A stretch of DNA of 64,000 nt from Aestuariibacter sp. A3R04 (lineage in GTDB: Bacteria; Pseudomonadota; Gammaproteobacteria; Enterobacterales; Alteromonadaceae): assembly GCF_018860805.1 (NCBI RefSeq), contig NZ_JAHKQR010000003.1, positions 124,001-188,000 of the forward strand. The letters run 5' to 3'. Numbering within the stretch: the stretch's first letter is position 1; each line of letters begins with the position of its first letter. The notes below the pieces were generated by a model. The model was given only the letters and a program-made list of their open reading frames with translations, searched no databases and had not been told where the DNA came from. Made by a program: the position numbers and the translations under genes. Positions 53,702 to 60,631 of this stretch are shown here, in pieces.

Positions 53702-54311
53702 GATGGTTTATATCAAAGCGAACTTTTTCGTATTGCCCGTACTTGTCGTTTGGGTCGCGCTTACCGATAGGGCATATAACCGTTGTGGTGAGTTGCTTTT
53801 CGTTAAGCCCAAGTATGTGGTCAAATGCGTCAGGCTCAAACCCGCCAATAGGGCAGGTGTCTATTTTCATCATGGCGGCACAGGTTATCATGTTACCAAG
53901 CGCTACAAAGGTTTGTTGTTGGGCCCATAGTGCGCGTTCGGTTTTGTTCATGCTATTTATTGCACCTTTGGCCATTTCGGCATATCTGGCCAAGGAGTCT
54001 GGTGACGCACCGTTTTTGGTTTGTGCTAGTGATACATACTCATCAACAAGCAGGGTATCAATATCGGTTCGTGTAGCAAAAACCAGAAGGTGTGAGCCTG
54101 ATGATACTTGCTCTTGTCCAAAGGCAAACGGCTTCAAGCGCTCTCTTGCGGCTCGTGAGGTTATCACTAAAATTTTATAGGGCTGCAAGCCATAAGAAGA
54201 GGGGCTCAGACGCGTAGCCTCGAGCAGGTTGTCTAACTGCCACTGCTGTAATTTTTGGTCAGAGAACTGTTTTACAGAATATCGCCAATTAAGTGCGTCG
54301 ATAACATGCAT
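53685..54311 (-). CDS. NAD(P)H-dependent nitroreductase family flavoprotein
   Basis: A 208-residue FMN enzyme of the NfsB-like nitroreductase family. RYSVKQF at the N terminus and the GFEPDAFDHILGL and VICPIGKRDPND blocks at the C terminus are typical. The ribosome site is GAGGT. It is the first gene of an operon with a DMT transporter and a GNAT enzyme, a set that looks like defence against a toxic small molecule. The Crp-type gene upstream could control it. Confidence 0.88.
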   Translation of the reverse strand: MHVIDALNWRYSVKQFSDQKLQQWQLDNLLEATRLSPSSYGLQPYKILVITSRAARERLKPFAFGQEQVSSGSHLLVFATRTDIDTLLVDEYVSLAQTKNGASPDSLARYAEMAKGAINSMNKTERALWAQQQTFVALGNMITCAAMMKIDTCPIGGFEPDAFDHILGLNEKQLTTTVICPIGKRDPNDKYGQYEKVRFDINHLVLEQ

Positions 54312-54422
54312 GTTTCTACCTCGATAATTCGTTTTTTGCCTTAAGCTGGCACTAGACTATCGAGATGTTAGTGAGGCTTCCTTTACATAGGTTGATTTTC
54401 AAATAATATTTTTAGCAGGTTA

Positions 54423-54995
54423 TTAACGGAGAGTTAGCTTACTGCGTATTCGGCTCAGTTGCGTCGGCGTAATGCCAAGATGTGATGCGATATGATAGAG
54501 CGGTAATCGATCTACTAACGCGGGAAAGTCTTTGGTAAATTGTTGGTAGCGCAGGGTGGCATCATCTTGTACTAACTCTATTTCCCGCGCATCTTTGTGC
54601 AGCAACCAGTTCTTCTCTAAATAGTGAATTTGAAATTTCATCAGCTCTTTGTTGGCGAACAACAGACGACGAAAACCGCAAAAATCTATCGTTACTACTT
54701 GGCTTTCTTCAATAGTTTCAAATGCTAACCGTGAGGGTGTTGAGGTGAGCAGTGCTGTCATAGAGCCGGGGAATTGCCCCTCACTGAAAAAGTTCTTGTT
54801 GTACTCGTGACCATTGTCACTAAGGGTAAAGCCGCGTATCAACCCTTTTGTGACAAATGCAAAACTGGTGGGAACTTCGCCAGCGGTATAAAGGTAGGTG
54901 TTTTTGGCAATAGTATGCGTTTTACACAGCAGTGTCATTTCGTGCCATGTCGTATCGGACAAAGGGGCGTAGGCTTCCATTGCCAATTTAAGCAT
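54423..54995 (-). CDS. Crp/Fnr-family regulator
   Basis: A 190-residue regulator with a cyclic-nucleotide-binding-like domain (about 20-125; AKNTYLYTAGEVPTSFAFVTKG) and a short, partly degenerate C-terminal helix-turn-helix (LASHLGITPTQLSRIRSKL). ATG 54995 is preferred; a TTG at 55016 is also in frame. It is the kind often found next to nitroreductase or redox genes and reads in the same direction as the nitroreductase operon. Confidence 0.85.
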   Translation of the reverse strand: MLKLAMEAYAPLSDTTWHEMTLLCKTHTIAKNTYLYTAGEVPTSFAFVTKGLIRGFTLSDNGHEYNKNFFSEGQFPGSMTALLTSTPSRLAFETIEESQVVTIDFCGFRRLLFANKELMKFQIHYLEKNWLLHKDAREIELVQDDATLRYQQFTKDFPALVDRLPLYHIASHLGITPTQLSRIRSKLTLR

Positions 54996-55062
54996 CGCTA
55001 AACTTTCTTGTTTCAAAAAGGCCCCTGTATTTACGTTGTAACAGCGCGCATATTAAAAAACG

Positions 55063-55076
55063 TAACACGCGTGTTA
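55063..55076. promoter_or_regulatory. Palindrome upstream of the Crp-type gene
   Basis: TAACACGCGTGTTA is a perfect 14-base palindrome 68 bp upstream of the Crp-type start, with another (TTACGTTGTAA) at 55031-55041. Candidate operators. The rest of 55017-55448 has no gene; it should hold the P450 promoter, but no TTGTTAACAA site is seen there. Confidence 0.45.
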
Positions 55077-55448
55077 TGGCATTGCAATAACGGGTAGTCA
55101 ACGGCGTATAACCCTCTGATTATGTAAACATATGCACATAGCGCTATTAAATTTCATATATTGAGATTAGTCACCTTTGATGCTGTCATGTCCGCAAATC
55201 GCTTGTGTCAGACATGAATGATAATCAACTCATTACCACCGTATAGCTAGCACGACGTTGTCGTCGTGCGATCGCATCAGTAAGACAAAAAACACTGCTG
55301 TGCAGATGATTAAAGAATGATTACCGCAAAATTTTGATATTTCTGTGCACAAGCTTGTCATTAATGTAAATGTCATGTTGCTATTATCCAGCCTATATTG
55401 AATGTACTGCATGAACAGATGCTGACAAGCCGGATAGGAGACATCGCG

Positions 55449-56708
55449 ATGCAATCCGATACAAATAATCAAGTTACCTCTCAATCACGAGGTGCCGAAG
55501 ATACCGCTGTACCTGCGAAGTGCCCGTTTGCACACGGGGCAATAGGTGGCATTGGTGAATTCAATGATGCATTTGCCGCACGGCGTCAGGGTGATGGAGT
55601 ACTGGATATTGATGATCAAAACGACCCGGTGAAAATGGTGTTGGGTTTGAAAGAAGTCCGCAAAGCTGCGCATAACTGGAAAACATTTCAATCCGGTGCA
55701 AAACCGGGGCGCATAGTGGTACCTTCAGAGGTTGCTATTAGGGATATCAGGCAAATACCATTTGAAGTTGATCCTCCCGCCCACAAAGGGTTTCGAAACT
55801 TGCTAGAGCCTTGGTTTAAGCGCCCGCTGGAAGCGGAATATCAAGCAAAGCTGACCCACATTGTTACCGATATGCTCGATAGTTTGCTTAGCGACGGGCA
55901 AGATTTCAAAGACGCAGTAAACGATATTGCTTTGGTGGTTCAATCTCGAGCATTGACAGCGCTGTTGAATGTGTCGATGGATGAAGCGGCGACTTGGATA
56001 AGCTGGGGAACACATGTGTTCAGAAGTGATGACAATCCGTTAGACGCCAGCAAAGCAAATGTCCTCTATGATTATTTGGATAAACAAATTGACAATGCCA
56101 AGCGCTCGCCTGGCAGTGATATTTACAGTCAGCTTCTCGCTGCGGAGGTTGACGGTAAGAAACTATCTGATGAAGAAATCAAAGGCATTATGATCCTCAC
56201 TTTCGCAGGTGGGCGGGATACAGTGATCAATGCACTCACCAATACGCTGGCCTATTTTTCTGAGAACAAAGAGGATTTAGCCCTTATCAGGCAGCAACCT
56301 GAATTGGTGAACAATGCCGTGGAAGAACTGATTCGCTATTTCTCTCCGTTAACTCATATGGGCCGAGTTGCCACACAAGACGGGCAAGTGAATGGTCATG
56401 ACGTTGCCCGTGATACCCGTATTTCACTGTGCTGGGCATCCGCAAACCGCGATGAAACCGTATTTGAAAACCCCAACACTGTTGATTTAACGCGCAAAGC
56501 GAACCCTCATGTGGGCTTTGGTTTTGGCATTCACAATTGCCTGGGAGCTACCCATGCCCGAGCGTTGCTAAGAATTTGGGTGTTGCAACTGGCCAAACGC
56601 GTGTCACTCATTGAAGTGGGTGAATATGAAGAGAATATCGAGCAATGGAGCGAGGTGCAGCGCAAGGTTGGTTTTCACCAACTGGAGGTTCGTCTGCACG
56701 CGCTTTAG
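55449..56708 (+). CDS. Cytochrome P450, candidate 6-O-methyl-D-galactose demethylase
   Basis: A 419-residue bacterial class I P450. The heme Cys is C364 in GFGFGIHNCLG, the I-helix oxygen motif is AGGRDT (253-258) and the ExxR pair is E293/R296. No membrane anchor. It is followed at once by its ferredoxin and reductase, giving a complete electron path from NAD(P)H. In marine agar and porphyran users this three-gene set (CYP236A) removes the methyl group from 6-O-methyl-D-galactose and releases formaldehyde. The assignment here rests on gene order and locus context. The ATG at 55449 follows AGGAGA. Confidence 0.88.
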   Translation: MQSDTNNQVTSQSRGAEDTAVPAKCPFAHGAIGGIGEFNDAFAARRQGDGVLDIDDQNDPVKMVLGLKEVRKAAHNWKTFQSGAKPGRIVVPSEVAIRDIRQIPFEVDPPAHKGFRNLLEPWFKRPLEAEYQAKLTHIVTDMLDSLLSDGQDFKDAVNDIALVVQSRALTALLNVSMDEAATWISWGTHVFRSDDNPLDASKANVLYDYLDKQIDNAKRSPGSDIYSQLLAAEVDGKKLSDEEIKGIMILTFAGGRDTVINALTNTLAYFSENKEDLALIRQQPELVNNAVEELIRYFSPLTHMGRVATQDGQVNGHDVARDTRISLCWASANRDETVFENPNTVDLTRKANPHVGFGFGIHNCLGATHARALLRIWVLQLAKRVSLIEVGEYEENIEQWSEVQRKVGFHQLEVRLHAL

Positions 56709-56820
56709 TGCGAGTACTAACAGAATTCAGTGCCCACGAGACGGTTTATTGTTAGATAAGCACACGTTTTGCCAGGGCGGGCAACTACTATTTTCACGAG
56801 AATGTGAACAGGAGAGAGTA

Positions 56821-57132
56821 ATGATTAAGGTCATCTTTAAAACTGCTGATGGGCAGGAAATAGAAACACAGGGTGAGTCGGGCTCATTGATGGAATTAGC
56901 CGTAGAAAACAACGTACCGGGTATTGATGGCGATTGCGGTGGCGTGTGCTCGTGTGCAACTTGTCACGTGCATGTGGCGCAAGAAGACTTTGCGCGAGTA
57001 GGCGAGCCAAATGAGATTGAAAAAGACATGTTAGAGCTGGCCGAAGACGTGAGTGAAACCAGTCGGCTTTGTTGTCAGGTGGCGTTGTCTGAAGATATTA
57101 ACGGCATTAGTGTTACGGTAGTCAGAGAGTAA
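56821..57132 (+). CDS. [2Fe-2S] ferredoxin (adrenodoxin/putidaredoxin type)
   Basis: A 103-residue electron carrier. The cluster Cys are C39, C45, C48 and C85 (CGGVCSCATCHV and RLCCQV), the putidaredoxin pattern with one extra Cys at 43. The start is ATG 56821, with GGAGAG upstream. It lies between P450 and reductase genes and passes electrons to the P450. The reductase gene starts four bases after its end. Confidence 0.95.
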   Translation: MIKVIFKTADGQEIETQGESGSLMELAVENNVPGIDGDCGGVCSCATCHVHVAQEDFARVGEPNEIEKDMLELAEDVSETSRLCCQVALSEDINGISVTVVRE

Positions 57133-57136
57133 TATT

Positions 57137-58471
57137 ATGGTTTTTCAAGGGCCTGAAACAACGACAGACCAGGACGTATGCGTGATAGTGGGGGCCAGCC
57201 ACGCTGGGGTTAATTGCGCTTTTGAACTGAGAAAGCAGGGGTTTGAAGGGCGCGTGTTACTTATTGACGCTGATCCTCATTTACCTTATCACCGTCCTCC
57301 GCTGTCGAAGGCGTTTTTGAATACGCCGCTTAACGATGCCCCGCCGCCGTTAAAAGCACAAGCGGCGTATGAAAGAGCCGGTATTGAGCTTGTTCTTGGT
57401 GTTAAAGTAAATGACATTAGCGCTAACGATAACACAATAAGTGTGGCTGCAGCTGATAGTAGTACCGTACACGATGCGTTGCCTGCGGCGATCACATACA
57501 CTCACCTGGTGCTGGCTACCGGGGCGAGACCAATAGTGCCGCCTATTCCCGGATTATCAACGGCGACACATTGTCTGGTGATGAGAAATGCCAGTGATGC
57601 GTATGCACTAAAATCACTGTTAGAAGAGAAACAACCAGTTTTACCCGACTTTCACGTAGTGGTGGTTGGCGCCGGTTACATTGGTCTGGAGGCAGCCGCG
57701 TCCCTGCGTAAAGCAGGTGCAAAGGTAACCGTCATTGAACGCGAAAAACGGATCCTGGCCAGGGTGGCCAGTGAGGCAGTGTCAACTCATGTAGCCTCCC
57801 GTCATGAAGAGCAAGGGGTAACCATTTTGTGTGAGCGAAATGTGCAGGCCGTTCAACAAGATGCAGATACGGGTGTACAAACCGTTGTTTGTGATAACGA
57901 TATAGCCTACCGTGCTGATGCAATTCTGGTAGGAGTTGGGGTACGTATTAACGGTGAGCTGGCTGCTCAGGCCGAACTTGAAATGAACAAAGGTGCAGTG
58001 TGTGTAGACGCCCACATGCAAACCAGCCGGCCAGGTATTTGGGCCATTGGTGACTGCACCAGTTTTCCCCAACGGGAATACGGGGAAAATACACACATTG
58101 AGTCAGTGCAAAATGCACTCGAACAAGCCAAAGTCGCAGCGAAGAATATCCATCTGTTGTCTGCCGCCGCACAATCAAATCTTTTGCCTGCGCTTGTGGA
58201 TTATGCTGCAACCCCCTGGTTCTGGTCTGATCAATTCGATATGAAACTGCAAATGGTGGGATTAGTCGGGCTGGCTGATAATCAGGTTGTACGTGTTGAG
58301 TCTGACAGGGCATTGTCGGTGTGGCATTTCAATGGTGACAAACTGATTAGCGTGGAAGCCATTAATTCTCCTAAAGCCTATGTGTTAGGAGGGCGTGCCA
58401 TCAACAACAATACACCGGTTGACAAAGCCAAGTTGCAAGATGGAGAAATAAACCTGGCAACCTTGTTTTAA
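57137..58471 (+). CDS. Ferredoxin reductase (FAD, NAD(P)H)
   Basis: A 444-residue flavoprotein of the putidaredoxin-reductase type. It has an FAD site near the N terminus (IVGASHAGVNCAFELRKQG), an NAD site (VVVGAGYIGLEAAASLRKAGAK, about 172-195) and a second FAD block (GIWAIGDCTS). It takes electrons from NAD(P)H and feeds the ferredoxin, hence the P450. Ribosome site GAGAG. Ends the P450 operon, just before the hairpin at 58488. Confidence 0.94.
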   Translation: MVFQGPETTTDQDVCVIVGASHAGVNCAFELRKQGFEGRVLLIDADPHLPYHRPPLSKAFLNTPLNDAPPPLKAQAAYERAGIELVLGVKVNDISANDNTISVAAADSSTVHDALPAAITYTHLVLATGARPIVPPIPGLSTATHCLVMRNASDAYALKSLLEEKQPVLPDFHVVVVGAGYIGLEAAASLRKAGAKVTVIEREKRILARVASEAVSTHVASRHEEQGVTILCERNVQAVQQDADTGVQTVVCDNDIAYRADAILVGVGVRINGELAAQAELEMNKGAVCVDAHMQTSRPGIWAIGDCTSFPQREYGENTHIESVQNALEQAKVAAKNIHLLSAAAQSNLLPALVDYAATPWFWSDQFDMKLQMVGLVGLADNQVVRVESDRALSVWHFNGDKLISVEAINSPKAYVLGGRAINNNTPVDKAKLQDGEINLATLF

Positions 58472-58487
58472 AGATGCGTTTCCCTCG

Positions 58488-58513
58488 GCGATGCAGCTCA
58501 TTGCATCGCTGAT
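58488..58513 (+). terminator. Hairpin after the P450 operon
   Basis: GCGATGCA (58488-58495) pairs with TGCATCGC (58502-58509), six-base loop, followed by TGATTTT. Confidence 0.65.
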
Positions 58514-58565
58514 TTTCACCCCCCCCACCTATATAAGAGTTAACCCACTGTTTGTAAATAACTTG

Positions 58566-58610
58566 TTGACATTAACTGTAAAATTGTAAATTATTGCATA
58601 TTGTTAACAA
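58566..58610 (+). promoter_or_regulatory. Promoter and perfect GntR/FCD operator for the FG-GAP operon
   Basis: A TTGACA -35 box (58566-58571), 17-base spacer and AATTAT -10-like box (58589-58594) are followed by a perfect TTGTTAACAA at 58601-58610, where the transcript should begin. That placement fits repression. It ties this distant operon to the agar regulon. Confidence 0.65.
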
Positions 58611-58634
58611 TTGTCATTAATGAGGGGTGTCGAA

Positions 58635-58703
58635 ATGAAAACTCTGCCATCCGTGAATTACTGCGCAACAAGCAACGATAATGGTCTCAGGAACACGTTA
58701 TGA
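58635..58703 (+). CDS. Possible 22-residue leader peptide coupled to the first FG-GAP gene
   Basis: The ATG at 58635 follows a strong GAGGGG ribosome site and opens a 22-codon frame (MKTLPSVNYC then ATSNDNGLRN) whose stop overlaps the next start as ATGA. It lies right after the operator. It may couple or tune translation of the lipoprotein gene. No similarity known. Confidence 0.4.
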   Translation: MKTLPSVNYCATSNDNGLRNTL

Positions 58704-60631
58704 ATACCAACAATCACAGTACTATTTTTTCATTTACTGTCGCCGCATGCCTGTTGGCAAGCTGCAGCAATACACTCAATGACCCGGTTGCCAACACAGT
58801 GACTTTCTCCGATGTTTCAGAAACGGTGGGCTTAAAGACCCAAGACAATTGGAAATACGGCGGGCCGTCGGTGAGTGACCTGAATAACGACGGTTACTAC
58901 GACTTGCTTTTGACGAATCACGATACAACGCCCGTTCAGCTTTTTATGGCAAAGGGCAAAGACAAATATCTGGAACAACGCGAGGTATTTTCAAAGGTCG
59001 ATTTACACGGCATTGCAGCGGGTGACTATGACCTGGACGGCGACAACGATATCCTGTTGTCTGTGGGGGGGGGTAATGGACTGCATCCTCGTCCTCAAAG
59101 AATGTTGCGCAATGACGAGGGTACGTTTACTGACATTACTGAAGCAGCTGGTGTGTCAGAGTTAGGGGCACGCGGGCGCAGCGTGCGCTGGGTTGATCTG
59201 GATAGCGATGGCGATCTTGATTTCCTGCAAGTCAATGCCGCTAAAATGGTGAATGAATCTGCGCCAAGAAACATCATATTTGAGAACCGAGGGAACGGAC
59301 AATTTACCTATTTTCAAAGTCCGGGCTTCGAGGAAGTTGAAGCTGAACGCTTGCTGATTACCGACTACAACAACGATCATATTCCCGATGTTATTGCCTT
59401 CACCAGTTATGGAAAAAGCACGGTTTGGAAAGGGAATGGCGATCTAACCTTTACCAACACCACTGGCTCTGTGTTTCCAGCAGGCAGTGACGGCTACCCG
59501 GGCACGATTACGGTAGCGCAGGCTGATATCGATAATGATGGTGACCTCGATTACTACTTCGCCCGCGGCAAGTTGTATTACACCATTGCCAATAACGCGG
59601 TGAGTTTCGATGCGCAAACGAAACGTTTGGATCTGCGCGACCAGGGGAGCAAGAGCCACGACGGCATGGATTTGTTCGCGTCGGGCCCCATTACGCTAAC
59701 CGATTTTTATCATTTTCCCCGTGCGAATTTATTGCGAAGTGTGCCGGTATTCCTCGGTAAAAATAAGCGTCAAATCGACACGCCGACAAGTGCGGTAACA
59801 GTGACTCAAAAAGACGCTCAGGGGTTTCCTGACAAAGTGGAAAAAACGGGCTGGTACCTAGGTTATGTAGGTGAAAACAAGTGGCGGTTTGAGTGGGTAA
59901 TGGCGGCGGATTTGGCGTGGGATCTCAGGGCGTCCATCATCGGTGTTGAGCGTTTTGAGACCCCGTGGGAACCACAGGATTTGTCAGTACCAGACGTATT
60001 GCTAAGAAATGATGCTGGCGTATTTACCGACATCTCACACGTGTTACCCGAAGGTGCCCAAGATAACAATTGGGGCGTGACTACCGGTGATTTCGACAAC
60101 AATGGTTTTGCTGATTTCTTTGTGTACCGGTTTGGTGAGCTTAAACGGCGGGTGCGCGATGTGTTGCTGCTCAATCAGGGAGACTACGAATTCAGCCAAT
60201 CACTCAATCACAACGCCACTACTGAGGTGGGCAAAGATTCACATGGCGATGGTGGTATTGCTGCAGATTTTAACCTAGATGGAAGAGTAGACATATTAAG
60301 TGGAGATGACGACAACGGTAAATGGCACCTCTATCACAACCAGACACCACTTAAAACCGCCCATTATGTGTTGCTACACGTTGGGTATTCGCCACGTGGT
60401 ATAGATCCTCTGGGCGCAAAAGTGTGGGTGAAAACTGCCGGGGGGCAGCACTACGTACTCGTTGGCTCGCCCAACGCCAATCACTCGCAAAGTTTGCTGA
60501 ATATCGTACATGTGGGCTTAGCACAGTACGACATTATCGACGAAATAAAAATCAGATGGCGAAGTGGTGAAGAACAAGTGCTTCGCCAGCAACGGGCTGA
60601 CCAACTTATTAAAGTGGGAGATAAAATATGA
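58700..60631 (+). CDS. FG-GAP/VCBS beta-propeller lipoprotein with ASPIC/UnbV-like end
   Basis: A 643-residue lipoprotein (lipobox LASC). Seven Ca-binding propeller motifs can be counted, such as DLNNDGYYD, DYDLDGDND, DLDSDGDLD, DIDNDGDLD and DFNLDGRVD, which suggests a seven-bladed propeller. Between the fifth and sixth lies an insert of about 120 residues (about 300-430). The end resembles the ASPIC/UnbV domain (DEIKIRWRSGEEQVL). Its stop overlaps the start of its paralogue (ATGA). Such propellers bind glycans or form lyase scaffolds; no enzyme motif was recognised. Its operator places it in the agar regulon. Confidence 0.82.
   Translation: MNTNNHSTIFSFTVAACLLASCSNTLNDPVANTVTFSDVSETVGLKTQDNWKYGGPSVSDLNNDGYYDLLLTNHDTTPVQLFMAKGKDKYLEQREVFSKVDLHGIAAGDYDLDGDNDILLSVGGGNGLHPRPQRMLRNDEGTFTDITEAAGVSELGARGRSVRWVDLDSDGDLDFLQVNAAKMVNESAPRNIIFENRGNGQFTYFQSPGFEEVEAERLLITDYNNDHIPDVIAFTSYGKSTVWKGNGDLTFTNTTGSVFPAGSDGYPGTITVAQADIDNDGDLDYYFARGKLYYTIANNAVSFDAQTKRLDLRDQGSKSHDGMDLFASGPITLTDFYHFPRANLLRSVPVFLGKNKRQIDTPTSAVTVTQKDAQGFPDKVEKTGWYLGYVGENKWRFEWVMAADLAWDLRASIIGVERFETPWEPQDLSVPDVLLRNDAGVFTDISHVLPEGAQDNNWGVTTGDFDNNGFADFFVYRFGELKRRVRDVLLLNQGDYEFSQSLNHNATTEVGKDSHGDGGIAADFNLDGRVDILSGDDDNGKWHLYHNQTPLKTAHYVLLHVGYSPRGIDPLGAKVWVKTAGGQHYVLVGSPNANHSQSLLNIVHVGLAQYDIIDEIKIRWRSGEEQVLRQQRADQLIKVGDKI

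Noticed and set aside
55251..55268. Hairpin CACGACG/CGTCGTG in the P450 upstream region
   Set aside because: A seven-base stem without a T-run or a gene ending beside it; too little to call a terminator or operator.
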